64,000 nt of DNA from Photobacterium iliopiscarium (GTDB lineage Bacteria; Pseudomonadota; Gammaproteobacteria; Enterobacterales; Vibrionaceae). Made by a program: the position numbers and the translations under genes. The stretch spans positions 62,001 to 126,000 of the forward strand of contig NZ_PYOO01000008.1 in the NCBI RefSeq assembly GCF_003026395.1. Reading direction: 5' to 3'. The notes beneath the pieces are model-generated. The model saw nothing but the letters and a program-made list of their open reading frames with translations. It was not told the origin of the DNA and did no database searches. Shown here in pieces: positions 8,844 to 19,010 of the stretch. The stretch's first letter is position 1. Every line of letters starts with the position of its first letter.

Positions 8844-10445
8844 ATGAGATTAAAAGAAGCATTGAGTGTGCTGTCGAAGTCATCTCCCTATGCTGTATCG
8901 ACGGAGAGACTAGAGCAAAAAAAAAGCAAACTTGACGAAATAAAAGCTTATCTTTATATAGATATGCCAATTGCAAAAGATGTTGAGAAATTAATCTCAA
9001 GTTTTTCTGCCAATAAACCAGAGGTGTTATTTCTTTGCGGAAGTAGTGGTGATGGTAAGTCTGAATTGCTTACTGATTGTAAACAAAAATATAATACACG
9101 CGCAAAATTTCATTTAGATGCAACACATAGTTTTGATCCTCGTGAAAATGCGATTCAGACTTTAGATAAAGTTTTTGATGAGTTTTTATCTCAATCAAAA
9201 CCTTTAGTTGTTGGTATTAACACTGGAATGTTGGGCAACTATTCCGAAGAAGGTTGTAATGAATTATTTAGAACTACAATAAAAAATTACTTAGAAACTG
9301 GTAATAATGGACATGAAATACACTTTATAGATTTTGAACGTTATCCAAAGTTTGTTATTGATGAAAATGGTTATACGTCTGTTTTCGCAGAAAAGTTATT
9401 AAAGCGGCTTACCGTTGATGAAGATAATTTAATACGCCAGATTTTTGATAAAGATAGATTAGAATACACAGATCCCGATTCACGAAGAATACAAGCAAAC
9501 TATGAGCTCTTAAGTTTACCTGCAACCCAACGTACCGTTATAGACTTGTTGTTTAAAGCTCGTTTGATGAAAGAGCAGTTTTTGACAGCTCGTTCATTAT
9601 TGGATTTCATTTTTATGTTAATCGCAGGTCCTGATTATTTGTTCAATAATCTTTTTTCTGGTGGTGATAATGAGCTCGCTAATAAAATCGTAGCATTCGA
9701 TCCAGCTAACTTGCGCACAAAAAAAATTGATAGGTTTATATTAGCTAATGATTTAGGGCTATTTGATTCTGATTTTGAAGAATTTAAAAGCCATCTAACT
9801 GAGCAAGGTGTTAACAACAGTAATAGCAGTCAATCATATTTAAGGTTGTTCTATATATTACAAAATGAAGATTTTTCTAATAATTACCACATGAAATTTT
9901 CTCAAGATTTCAGTCAGTCATTAATAGATGAATATATAACTATTTATCAAAAACATCGCGACTATGATAATAGTGATGAATGTCGAAGTATCATTAGAGA
10001 CTTTTACAATAAAATATTAATAACAGCAATTAGAAAATATAATAACCGTAATGCGCCTAAGTTACGGAAAGGTCACTATTTGATTTCTGAAAAGAATGGT
10101 TATCAACTCGTCACAAAATTAGATATCAAACCAGATTTAAAAAATGTGGCCAAACAGTTCCAGACTTCAGTTTCTTATTTTACTGCTTGTATTACTGTTG
10201 GGAGTGAAAGTTTAACTTTACCCGTTAATATTAATTTATTACAGATAATGAAAAGAATAGGCGATGGATACCGACCAAATAAACATGACAAAAATACAAT
10301 AGTACTATTGGATGAACTTGTTGAAAATATATCAAAAATAGCTAGTCAAGAAACCACATTGCATATCATTAATGGTAACCAACATATTACGGTGGTTGAT
10401 GATGAAGATGACAAGTATGAAGTGAGTGGCTTACATAATGATTAA
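8844..10445 (+). CDS. dptF: DptF/DndF, PT-dependent restriction P-loop protein
   Basis: This 533-residue protein is a subunit of the DptFGH (DndFGH) complex, which restricts DNA lacking phosphorothioate in cells carrying the Dnd modification system. A Walker A motif GSSGDGKS is at residues 66-73, after a helical N-terminus starting MRLKEALSVLSKSSPYAVST. VLFLCG immediately before it is the expected beta strand. Identity is based on length, the P-loop near residue 70, and position directly before dptG and dptH. The stop codon overlaps the start of dptG, indicating translational coupling. Confidence 0.88.
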   Translation: MRLKEALSVLSKSSPYAVSTERLEQKKSKLDEIKAYLYIDMPIAKDVEKLISSFSANKPEVLFLCGSSGDGKSELLTDCKQKYNTRAKFHLDATHSFDPRENAIQTLDKVFDEFLSQSKPLVVGINTGMLGNYSEEGCNELFRTTIKNYLETGNNGHEIHFIDFERYPKFVIDENGYTSVFAEKLLKRLTVDEDNLIRQIFDKDRLEYTDPDSRRIQANYELLSLPATQRTVIDLLFKARLMKEQFLTARSLLDFIFMLIAGPDYLFNNLFSGGDNELANKIVAFDPANLRTKKIDRFILANDLGLFDSDFEEFKSHLTEQGVNNSNSSQSYLRLFYILQNEDFSNNYHMKFSQDFSQSLIDEYITIYQKHRDYDNSDECRSIIRDFYNKILITAIRKYNNRNAPKLRKGHYLISEKNGYQLVTKLDIKPDLKNVAKQFQTSVSYFTACITVGSESLTLPVNINLLQIMKRIGDGYRPNKHDKNTIVLLDELVENISKIASQETTLHIINGNQHITVVDDEDDKYEVSGLHND

Positions 10446-11751
10446 AGAAAAATTTACTGTTCCTAACAAGAATGCATTTAGCTCATTTTTACCATTAAGA
10501 ACTAAAGATAAACACTATAAATTTTGTTGGGATTCTTTATTAGGTTATTTTGTTCACCTTTTATATAACAAATCTCTTTTTACAAAGAATATTGACGAGT
10601 TTAAAGGATTATGTAGAAAAAGCTTTTTAAAGAATTTGGAAAGTGATGATATGGCTCTATGGGATGTTATCGAGAGTATGTACTTTCATAATGATGAGTT
10701 ATTTAAAATATCTCCAGAGTTACTTATTTTTAAAGCAACTAAAGATGAGCTTGATACGAATAGTAAAAAGCTTGGCGATATGTACGCGGGAATTTTGAAT
10801 GGATTTATGCTAGAAAGCTCTTCTGTATCGAATCTTAATTTTCTAGAGAAAGTTATAAAAAAAGAATTCGATAAGTTTCACGTATCAGGTAAAAAAGAAG
10901 AACCTATAGAATCGATAAGTTATCTTCCTTTTATTTCTGAATATTTTAAAAAAGATTTGCAGTTTTTAAATAATAAGCCACATTATCTTCTTAATAACTT
11001 TAACTCGGTTATACGATTGTATGGGTTCCTATATATTTCTCAGATGGCAATTAATATTAAGGATTGGGCTCATGGTGAGCCCAAAAGTAAGCCCTGTTTT
11101 TTTATTTTAGATAATGAAAAAGCAAGTAATGAAAGAACGCAAGTTAAAAATTATGGCTACGATCAGCTTCATGGATACTTGGAGTATTTATACCCATATC
11201 TTTTTATGAATGAAGTCTTACAAGATAAAAATAAAGTACAGCCGTTATGGAAACTTTTTGAAGAAATTAATGATAGTCATATTGATGGTTTAAATCAATT
11301 TGGTGAAGAATTTATCACCGACCGTACAGGACGGAAGTGGTATAACCAAGAGCAAATTTGGCAACGTAGTGAAGATAAAAATGTGATATTGAGTCAGTTA
11401 CTTGAAGTTGCTCATGCTCAGTTTGACAGAAAAAAAGGTCGTTTAGCTAACTATAGTAATACAGCGGTCAAAGGCACTTTGCGAAATATTCTAAATCCTT
11501 TTATTCAAAATAGAAGGCGAGGAGGGAACGTATTAGTATTCAACCAGGATTATATTGTACTACTGACTAATCTCGCAATTGGTGAAAAAGATAAACTTCG
11601 CTTTCATGAGGTGATTAAGGAGTTTGAAGCGAGGGGAGTATATTTTGATAAACAAAGCCAGCAGAACTTAGTTGATTTTTATGAACGTATGGGCAGCGTA
11701 GAGAGAATGAGTGATAGTGGAGATGCAGTATATGTCAGACCAACAGTTTAA
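10438..11751 (+). CDS. dptG: DptG/DndG, PT-dependent restriction protein
   Basis: This is the middle gene of the dptF-G-H operon and encodes about 437 residues. The open frame extends upstream to a GTG at 10426, but the ATG at 10438 (MIKEKFTVPN) overlaps the dptF stop by 8 bp and is the better start. No catalytic motif is evident, as expected for DptG, whose biochemical role is structural or unknown. RTGRKWYNQEQIWQRSEDKNV and NPFIQNRRRGGNVLVFNQDY are the most conserved-looking stretches. Its 3' end overlaps dptH by about 20 bp. Identification relies mainly on synteny and size. Confidence 0.85.
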   Translation: MIKEKFTVPNKNAFSSFLPLRTKDKHYKFCWDSLLGYFVHLLYNKSLFTKNIDEFKGLCRKSFLKNLESDDMALWDVIESMYFHNDELFKISPELLIFKATKDELDTNSKKLGDMYAGILNGFMLESSSVSNLNFLEKVIKKEFDKFHVSGKKEEPIESISYLPFISEYFKKDLQFLNNKPHYLLNNFNSVIRLYGFLYISQMAINIKDWAHGEPKSKPCFFILDNEKASNERTQVKNYGYDQLHGYLEYLYPYLFMNEVLQDKNKVQPLWKLFEEINDSHIDGLNQFGEEFITDRTGRKWYNQEQIWQRSEDKNVILSQLLEVAHAQFDRKKGRLANYSNTAVKGTLRNILNPFIQNRRRGGNVLVFNQDYIVLLTNLAIGEKDKLRFHEVIKEFEARGVYFDKQSQQNLVDFYERMGSVERMSDSGDAVYVRPTV

Positions 11752-14700
11752 TAATTTTTTGGTTACTCATTTTAGTAAATGGGCAAAAGCTGAGTTAAAA
11801 GTTGGATTTCGTTATCAGTTTACTTGTCCTGATAATGAAAAGGGACTGAACTTATACCGTGCTTTTTTAGATATTGCGGATAGTAATATTGAAATTAAAG
11901 GTATAGAGCTAAAGACCATTAAGTATGGAAATATTGAGCTCATTCCTGTTTGTGAATGTGAGAGCTTTACTGAAAACTATATCGCTCATTTGCGAGATGA
12001 AGTCTCCACAATGGAGGGCTCTGCAAAAGGAACAGCATTGCTTATCATTCATAATTCGATGTTGGATACTCTACGTAATTCTACTGAAGATGTTGCTCAG
12101 AGTGGCTTTGTGTGGCATCCGGAAAATATTAGAGATTTATTGCGTGACGAAATCGACCAACATGATGAAAAAACTCAAATATCAGAATGTTTACTAAATT
12201 ATCATTTTGATGAAATCAAAGATGATAATGCAACGATGTTTGGTTTTGAAAAGCTTTATATTGCAATTGCAGATGGTGACCTACAGTTTAACGAGCTTGG
12301 GCTTTTAAAGGATAAACAGCTTTCAGAAGAGGATTGGGAAGGGGATCAAATAGTTCAACGCCTCAAGGATAATAAAGAGCTAAGTGAGAAGTTGGAGTTT
12401 ATAACGCACCATTTTTCTAATGAGTTACAAGATAAATTAGCTGCTTTAGATTTCAGTGAGAAATTTATAAAAGAGCACTTTCCTGATGAGAATATAGAAC
12501 AATATAAAGAAAAATTAGATCTTGGTGAGTGTTTTGCTGAGCAAGCTAGAAATCGAACAAACTTGTTAGAGTTGGAAAGTGTTAAGGCGCCCTACACTGA
12601 GTTTCTGAATAAATCTAAATCGGAAAAAGGGGCGGGTTCTAGAGAAAGGCACATCATATTTTTATTAGAGCCTGAACAATATGAGTTCGAATTGGAACTT
12701 TGTTTCTTAAATAGGAAGTTACGAGATAGTTTTTGTAAGATTCAACATAATTCAAAACAGCCTCCTGTGAAATTAGCTATTAAAAATCTTGGAGGTATTC
12801 GTAGCCGAGCTATCCTTACAAGTTCTTTTGATGGTTATGCGCGATTTTTTTCCTTCCAAGTTAAAACTGACAAGCCACAAGAAACTCATAGATTTAGAGT
12901 ATTGCTTATTCGTAAAAATGATTTTTACGAAGATGCTTTTAGACATACCTATCTAATTGATTCAAAAAACAAATGGTTAACTCTTCAAACTGATGAACTA
13001 AGTTTAAGAATTAGCGCTTTGTCAGATAGGAGTATTCTGACTGAGAATGATCAAGAATTTGATACGACAATTACTGGAATAGTCGATTTCAAAGCACTTT
13101 CGCGTGATTCTGATGATATTCGTTTTATCGTTAAAGGCGGGGATAGTCAGTTAATTTTTAATGTAGAAGATGAGGTTGCATCTGATTCATTATCATTACC
13201 TTTAATGTTAGATCAAAGTCGTCATAAATATCTTTTTGATGATGGTTACTTTGGACGATATAACCGAATTAAAGAAAAAGTTCTTATTGATGATAAAGAA
13301 GTCGCTCCAAAGGGGAAGCGTCTATCGTTACTTCAGCAAGAAGCTAAGCTACTTGATAATCGACTTCTCGCAATTAGTGAAACTGGAGATAACCTTCATA
13401 TATCCGATTTATATGAGAATTTTCCAGTACTTTCTGATGCCTATAACGAGTTGTTTGAGGTTATGATACAAGATAAAACATTGCTTAGTTTATCAAGTTG
13501 GGGAAGTACACTTACAGAATTAGTAAATCGAATAGTTACAATTTATCAAACAGAGATAGATAAGATACCATATTATGCTCCTCTGCAGATTAAGCATAAG
13601 CAACTAATGAATATAGGCTTTGCTGGTATTGAGGGAGAGACTTTTATTACGCCATATCATCCGTTGGTACTAGCTTATAATGCAAATTTGGCTGCTATTT
13701 TAAAAGAGGACAAAGATACAGTAAAGAGTTTTGTAACACTACCGCCAGTCACGATTCAAAGACTAACTGCACAAGGCTTACTTCCTTTTGTTTATGATCC
13801 TGTTAATGATTTTTCATATAACCAGACAATAAAAGAAAATGTCTTTTGGTCGAAATTAATTCCACAAAAAGATAGCTGCTATGACTATGTGCGTAGTTTA
13901 GTGAAGGATAAAATTAGTAAATTTTCCGTAGCTTTTAATCACTTATTTGTTGCAGGCAGTAAGACTACATTAATAGTTAATTCAGTAAATAACAGTGAAA
14001 ACAAAGAAATATTTTTAGGTCTAATTGATTTCATAAAGATTCAAAAAGACAAAGTTACTAAAATTCACGTTAATTTATACGACAAGGAAGAAAGTGATAG
14101 CTGGTTTGATAAGTTTGCTGATGCCGAAACGTATGATGAACTAAAAGACTTATGCGAATTAAATAAAGGTTCAGCTAAAGGGCAAGCTGATAGTATTATT
14201 GAACTATTGAGAACACGTTTAACTTATAGTAAATATAAGCATGAAAATGGTGAAAAAGAGCAAGCTTATGCTCATATGAGTTTTTTCAAAAATAACGAAC
14301 GTGTTCAGGCAACAGACGTTGATGTTTTAAAACAAACGTCTGGAGTGGTCAGTAACGGACTTATGCCGGGAGAAGCAGCTACTAATAAGAACGGTAGTTA
14401 TTATACTGCATTTGGATTGCAAGGTGTCGATTTAGACAGTGCGCCGCAGTTAAAGTTAGCTGCTAAGTATGGTGGGCTCGTTAAACCAGCTAAACGTCAA
14501 CATGAAGAGTATGGCGATGCAAAATCGCAAGCACTCGTAGTAACTGAAAATTTTAAAGTGCTATTAGAGCGGGCATACGAAAACTCTATTTGGACTACGA
14601 TCATCGACCCTAAAGTGACGTTGGAGTTTTTTGAAAACCAAAAGAATATGGTTTTAATCCATTACTCAGATAATTATACAAATTCAGTTAATTACGATGC

Positions 14701-16759
14701 GATAACGGTTACTAAACAAACTGATCTATACCACAAAGTATTAGAAAATGATGAAGGTGGCATCATTGAAGAATTTAATGCATTCAATGGTGAGTGGTTA
14801 CTTAATTTAGTTACTGCGAACGATAAAGAACGAAAAGAGAAGCGTGGGATCATCTGTGCCTACAAGTTTATTAACTGTTTAGTTGCTGATTCAAATATTA
14901 CTTGGGTGCCTCTTTCTATTGCTGAGATTGTGCGTGTTGCCGGAAATCTAGGGCTAAATATGTCTGATAGTGACTTATCACGCCATGCTCAAGGTTTTAA
15001 AAAAGGCGTAATTTCAGATGATATTCTATTTGTTGGCTTTAAAGATAAACAAATGATCTTACTGCCTGTTGAAGTGAAAGCAGGTAAAAGACAGACTCAT
15101 AGTAAGGGTGTAGAACAAGCACAAGAGTTAAAGCGATACTTCGAGTCATTGCTTGGACAACAGAACTTGGCAGGAAATCTCTACCGTGGTTTATTCATGC
15201 GTCAGGTACTGATGCAAATAGATAAGTACAAGTTATATAACGTTTATGAAAAAGGTTACTTTGATAGTATTGAAAGTGATAATGCTTTTTGGCTACAAGG
15301 AAATTATCAACTAGCAGAATTGGTGGATTATCCTGCGGGATTTTTGTTCGTAAACGTTGAAGATAGTAATTTTAGTAAGGCATTGTTTACTAAAGTTCAT
15401 GACATACTTAAAGTAGAGTTACCCATGGGTAATTTAGGGTATTGGGTGAGAACACCAATGCGAACTCTTTTCTCTGAACTCACTCAGGCTAAACTTCACT
15501 ATATTGATAAACGATATATTCTGCCAAATGATTGTGCTGTCCAGCCTCTTACTGTTAAAAATGTGCCTGAAAAACAAGTTGAAAGCATTGAAGAGGGTGA
15601 TAATAAAGATTTGAAGTTAGACGGTAGGCCTAAAATTGAAGATGGGATAGCTATCATTAATGACGTTCCATCATTAGGTGAAATTGTAAAGTCAGCTAGA
15701 AAAACAATGTCAGTTGAAGAGTTAGAATCGATATATCAGCAAATTATTGATTGTTACTACAGTCATAAAATAACGCTGCTCAAGCCCGATAATGTAGACC
15801 CATTTATTGAAGGACCCGCGTCGATATTGTTCAGGGTTGGTTTAAACTTAGGTGATAAACCAGAAAATGTTTTTGCTAAATCTCAATCTTTAAAATTGGC
15901 ATTGAAATTAGAGCAAGAGCAAGATATTGGCTTTGGTATCGATAGAGGTTGTATAACTATTGATGTTCCTAAGAGTCAAGAACAGCGTTACTTTGTCGAT
16001 CAGAATGATATTTGGCCGAACTGGGAGCGACCAGAAGGCGCTCTTGAGGTTCCATTAGGTGAAGATCGGTTTGGAGAAGTAATTAAGCTAAATTTTTCAT
16101 CATCAAACTGTCCTCATTTACTTATTGGTGGTACTACAGGTAGTGGTAAATCGGAAGCTTTGAATACTATTCTTTATGGCATGGTAGAACACTATAGTGC
16201 TGAAGAGCTTAAGTTAATGCTTATTGATCCTAAAGGGACTGAACTTAATGATTTTGAGCATTATCCGCATTTGATTGGACGTATTGGCTTTGATGATGAC
16301 GATGCATTAGAACTACTAAAACAAGCTGTCGAAGAAATGCAATCACGATACAAGCAGTTTAAAGCCCAAAATGTGCGCTCGTTACCTGATTACAATGCAA
16401 AGGTAAGTAAGGAGGAACGTATTTCTTGGTGGGTATTAGTTCTTGATGAATATGCAGATCTTACGTCTGATAAAGAAATGAAAAAAGACATTGAAGCAGA
16501 ACTGAAACGTTTGGCACAAAAAGCTCGTGCTGCAGGTATTCACTTAATTATTGCCACCCAAAAACCTAGTGGTGATGTAATTAGCACAAATTTACGTTCT
16601 AATTTACCTGCTCAGCTAGCCTTACGAGTTAAAAATGGCACAGAAAGCCGTGTTATTTTAGATGAACAAGGCGCTGAAGTACTGAATGGTAAAGGAGATG
16701 CTTATCTTAAGTCAGAAGGTAAGTTAATAAGGATACAGTGTGCAAGAATTTGCATTTAA
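11732..16759 (+). CDS. dptH: DptH/DndH, FtsK-like translocase/restriction subunit
   Basis: This 1675-residue protein is the large ATPase subunit of the PT-dependent restriction complex. The C-terminal ~240 residues form an FtsK/SpoIIIE-type motor: Walker A GGTTGSGKSEA near residue 1466, LMLIDPKGTEL, then Walker B WWVLVLDEYADL near 1566, and sensor-like LIIATQKPSGDVI. A separate nuclease-like pattern occurs earlier: D1097 in SDDILFVGF, then E1114-V-K1116 in LLPVEVKAGKR, then EQAQELKRYF. This matches PD-(D/E)XK architecture. The start is chosen at ATG 11732 (MSDQQFNNFL), preceded by GGAG. The frame is also open from 11711. The C-terminus ends soon after the motor core, at RIQCARICI. Confidence 0.9.
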   Translation: MSDQQFNNFLVTHFSKWAKAELKVGFRYQFTCPDNEKGLNLYRAFLDIADSNIEIKGIELKTIKYGNIELIPVCECESFTENYIAHLRDEVSTMEGSAKGTALLIIHNSMLDTLRNSTEDVAQSGFVWHPENIRDLLRDEIDQHDEKTQISECLLNYHFDEIKDDNATMFGFEKLYIAIADGDLQFNELGLLKDKQLSEEDWEGDQIVQRLKDNKELSEKLEFITHHFSNELQDKLAALDFSEKFIKEHFPDENIEQYKEKLDLGECFAEQARNRTNLLELESVKAPYTEFLNKSKSEKGAGSRERHIIFLLEPEQYEFELELCFLNRKLRDSFCKIQHNSKQPPVKLAIKNLGGIRSRAILTSSFDGYARFFSFQVKTDKPQETHRFRVLLIRKNDFYEDAFRHTYLIDSKNKWLTLQTDELSLRISALSDRSILTENDQEFDTTITGIVDFKALSRDSDDIRFIVKGGDSQLIFNVEDEVASDSLSLPLMLDQSRHKYLFDDGYFGRYNRIKEKVLIDDKEVAPKGKRLSLLQQEAKLLDNRLLAISETGDNLHISDLYENFPVLSDAYNELFEVMIQDKTLLSLSSWGSTLTELVNRIVTIYQTEIDKIPYYAPLQIKHKQLMNIGFAGIEGETFITPYHPLVLAYNANLAAILKEDKDTVKSFVTLPPVTIQRLTAQGLLPFVYDPVNDFSYNQTIKENVFWSKLIPQKDSCYDYVRSLVKDKISKFSVAFNHLFVAGSKTTLIVNSVNNSENKEIFLGLIDFIKIQKDKVTKIHVNLYDKEESDSWFDKFADAETYDELKDLCELNKGSAKGQADSIIELLRTRLTYSKYKHENGEKEQAYAHMSFFKNNERVQATDVDVLKQTSGVVSNGLMPGEAATNKNGSYYTAFGLQGVDLDSAPQLKLAAKYGGLVKPAKRQHEEYGDAKSQALVVTENFKVLLERAYENSIWTTIIDPKVTLEFFENQKNMVLIHYSDNYTNSVNYDAITVTKQTDLYHKVLENDEGGIIEEFNAFNGEWLLNLVTANDKERKEKRGIICAYKFINCLVADSNITWVPLSIAEIVRVAGNLGLNMSDSDLSRHAQGFKKGVISDDILFVGFKDKQMILLPVEVKAGKRQTHSKGVEQAQELKRYFESLLGQQNLAGNLYRGLFMRQVLMQIDKYKLYNVYEKGYFDSIESDNAFWLQGNYQLAELVDYPAGFLFVNVEDSNFSKALFTKVHDILKVELPMGNLGYWVRTPMRTLFSELTQAKLHYIDKRYILPNDCAVQPLTVKNVPEKQVESIEEGDNKDLKLDGRPKIEDGIAIINDVPSLGEIVKSARKTMSVEELESIYQQIIDCYYSHKITLLKPDNVDPFIEGPASILFRVGLNLGDKPENVFAKSQSLKLALKLEQEQDIGFGIDRGCITIDVPKSQEQRYFVDQNDIWPNWERPEGALEVPLGEDRFGEVIKLNFSSSNCPHLLIGGTTGSGKSEALNTILYGMVEHYSAEELKLMLIDPKGTELNDFEHYPHLIGRIGFDDDDALELLKQAVEEMQSRYKQFKAQNVRSLPDYNAKVSKEERISWWVLVLDEYADLTSDKEMKKDIEAELKRLAQKARAAGIHLIIATQKPSGDVISTNLRSNLPAQLALRVKNGTESRVILDEQGAEVLNGKGDAYLKSEGKLIRIQCARICI

Positions 16760-17094
16760 GTAGTATATAATTTGATTGCTGATATTTTTATAAATATGAA
16801 ATTAAAGATATCTGATAAGCTATTTATTAGTACTTACTATGATTAAAATTATTCCAACACTTCAGATTATTGAAGTGTTGGAGTTATGTTTTTACTATTT
16901 TATTGAAGTGATGTGGTTCAAATAAGGTAGTATTTCTTATCTTCTATTTTCACTACAAAATAAAATTAATAAAAGTAAGAATTGAATCACAAATAATTTA
17001 TTTGTTTAGATAGTGGATAGTAGATGAATGTTACTATGTGCTTATTTTATATAAGAGTTAATTCCTTTAGATATTTTTTATTAAGTGGTTATAT
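16760..17094 (+). other. Intergenic region with a perfect hairpin after dptH
   Basis: About 335 AT-rich bp lie between dptH and the GIY-YIG gene. An 11-bp perfect inverted repeat (CCAACACTTCA / TGAAGTGTTGG, 16854-16881, 6-nt loop) lies ~95 bp after the dptH stop, with a short T-rich tail (GTTATGTTTTTA). It is a plausible though not textbook terminator. The rest should carry a promoter for the GIY-YIG/DGQHR pair, which means that pair is probably not simply read through from dptFGH. Confidence 0.5.
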
Positions 17095-17679
17095 ATGGAA
17101 AAAGAGTTAGCAAGATATAAAACCAGTGAAAGCTTCCCATTAGAAATGTATTTCCCTATGGAGTTTTTGCAAGATTTAAGGTTTTGTAATGCTCTTGGCG
17201 ATGATATTCTTTTATGTGGCGATGGTTGGGAGAAAATAGCTGCAGTTTCTGCTGCTTCTTCAGGAACTATACCTGATACTAAAGGGATTTATATGTTCAT
17301 ATGGAAACCTGAATTTTCCATTGAACATGATAAAGAGATTATAAATTTTCGTTATGTTGTTTATATCGGTTCTGCAGCAAAAGGGTCGAGTAGTATTCTT
17401 AAAAGATTTAATAGTGACTATAAAAAATTAATAAATCAGAATTTTAGTGTCCATTGGACAGAAGCTAGACCATCAAATAGAGAAAGTAGGTTAAAAAAAA
17501 TTCTTAATTTAGGGGCTCTAGAATATTGGTATATCACTATGGTTGATGCATCAAGTGAGCAGATTCTTGATATAGAGAAAAGATTAATTTGTTTATTTAA
17601 TCCACCAGGTAATCAAGCTTTTAAATCACCTATTAGAGCAACTATTGATCGAAAGAAAGTTGCTCCTGCATTTGAATGA
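17095..17679 (+). CDS. GIY-YIG-type nuclease-domain protein in the PT locus
   Basis: This 194-residue protein has a C-terminal GIY-YIG pattern. GIY is at 64-66 (TKGIYMFIW), YIG at 90-92 (VVYIGSAAKG), a downstream Arg at R104 (ILKRF), a late Glu at E161 (DIEKRLICLFNPPGNQ) and Asn at 169/173. These correspond to the catalytic Tyr, Arg and metal-binding Glu of the family, so nuclease activity is plausible. The first ~55 residues are of unknown function. The gene lies 24 bp before a DGQHR protein, between the restriction genes and dndE, so it probably belongs to the PT system. I do not know a named family for it. The domain call is by motif reading and not by search. Confidence 0.65.
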   Translation: MEKELARYKTSESFPLEMYFPMEFLQDLRFCNALGDDILLCGDGWEKIAAVSAASSGTIPDTKGIYMFIWKPEFSIEHDKEIINFRYVVYIGSAAKGSSSILKRFNSDYKKLINQNFSVHWTEARPSNRESRLKKILNLGALEYWYITMVDASSEQILDIEKRLICLFNPPGNQAFKSPIRATIDRKKVAPAFE

Positions 17680-17703
17680 AATTTTAAAATATAAGGAATT
17701 AAA

Positions 17704-18984
17704 ATGTCAAATAAAACATTAATACCCGCATTAAAAGCAAAAGTTGGCGATTGGGTTTATTATATTTGTATTATGAAATATGCACAAGTTGCGAAGGAAG
17801 TCAATTTTGCTTATGAACTTGGTGGTAATGATGATCTTAACTCATTAATTCAGAGAGGCATTTCAGAAAGGACTAAGGAAATTACAGATTATTTACTTCG
17901 TTCAAAACATCGATTTTTAGGGTCTCTAATTGTTGCTGCATATGGGGGGGATCCTCAATATATGCCTGTTAGGATGGAAGATAGTGAAGATTACCTTCGT
18001 GGTTTAGATAATAGTTTTGGGGTCTTAACTTTTGATGGCGGACAGCAATATTTTGCATTAGATGGACAGCATCGATTAAAAGCAATAAAAGATGCTATTA
18101 AAAAGGATCCAGAATTAGGCGCAGAAGAAATTAGTGTCATTTTAGTGAGTCATTATGATACTGAACTTGGAAAAGAAAAAACAAGGCGTTTATTTACTAA
18201 TATTAATAAAAATGCTAAGAGTACAACGAAAAGTGAAAATCTAGCATTGGATGAAGATGATGGTTTTGCTATTTTAACTCGCCGCTTGATTAGTGATCAT
18301 GATTTCTTTAAACAAGATGGGCGAGTATCTGTATTTACTAAGCAAGGAGAGTTTGGTGAGTTGTCTCTTGCTACTAGTGTTCGAGATAATGATAAAAGAG
18401 CAGTTACATCAATAAAACAGCTTTATGAGATGGTTAAAGAGCTTTCTTTTGGAACTAATTTAGAAGGAATATCCTTATCAAAAAGACCTACCGACGATGA
18501 TTTAGAAGATTCATACCTGATCATTTCGGAGCGAATTATTCAATTTTTTGATGCGTGTGGTAACTTACCTATCAAAGTTGAAAAATTAGATGATATTAGA
18601 GGCTTAAGAAAAAATAAAGCAGCTCCAGGGGCTGAAGAGGCTTTTCTAAAAGGTATTGTTCAAAGATGTGTATCTACATCAATTCGTAATTTAATTGACC
18701 AAGAATTAATTACTTGGGAAGATGCTTTAGATAAACTAAAATCTTTTTCTTGGAAGTTAGGTGATGCACCATGGTCTAGTGTTTGTGTTATTAATGATGG
18801 GAAGTTAAAAATGCAAACGAGTCGAGAGTTTTCAAACCTACTTAATGAGTTATTATTAGTGCACATATCACCGAATAGTAAACAACAAATTAAAAGAACG
18901 CGTAAATTATATTTAGATATTAAAAATCAACAATATACATTTGCTCAAGATGATTTAGAAAACGGTTTAAAGGATAATGTATAG
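17704..18984 (+). CDS. Second DGQHR-domain (DndB-like) protein
   Basis: This 426-residue protein has the DGQHR motif that defines the DndB/DGQHR family: ALDGQHRLKAIKDAI near residues 119-133, followed by FTNINKNAKSTTKSENLALDEDD, which parallels the segment after the motif in DndB. It is ~60 residues longer than the canonical DndB at 23302-24396 and clearly divergent from it, so it is a paralogue and not a recent duplicate. DndB represses dnd transcription in Salmonella, but the role of this second copy is unknown. It follows the GIY-YIG gene by 24 bp with AAGGAA as ribosome binding site, so both are likely co-expressed. It converges on dndE. Confidence 0.8.
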   Translation: MSNKTLIPALKAKVGDWVYYICIMKYAQVAKEVNFAYELGGNDDLNSLIQRGISERTKEITDYLLRSKHRFLGSLIVAAYGGDPQYMPVRMEDSEDYLRGLDNSFGVLTFDGGQQYFALDGQHRLKAIKDAIKKDPELGAEEISVILVSHYDTELGKEKTRRLFTNINKNAKSTTKSENLALDEDDGFAILTRRLISDHDFFKQDGRVSVFTKQGEFGELSLATSVRDNDKRAVTSIKQLYEMVKELSFGTNLEGISLSKRPTDDDLEDSYLIISERIIQFFDACGNLPIKVEKLDDIRGLRKNKAAPGAEEAFLKGIVQRCVSTSIRNLIDQELITWEDALDKLKSFSWKLGDAPWSSVCVINDGKLKMQTSREFSNLLNELLLVHISPNSKQQIKRTRKLYLDIKNQQYTFAQDDLENGLKDNV

Positions 18985-18988
18985 AATA

Positions 18989-19010
18989 AACTAGCCCTAG
19001 AGGGCTAGTT
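18989..19010. terminator. Compact bidirectional terminator between DGQHR gene and dndE
   Basis: The palindrome AACTAGCCCT / AGGGCTAGTT (2-nt centre, so the loop opens a little) is flanked by A- and T-rich sequence. It lies 4 bp after the DGQHR stop. The dndE stop codon (18997-18999) is inside the hairpin, so the two convergent operons share a minimal terminator. Confidence 0.75.
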
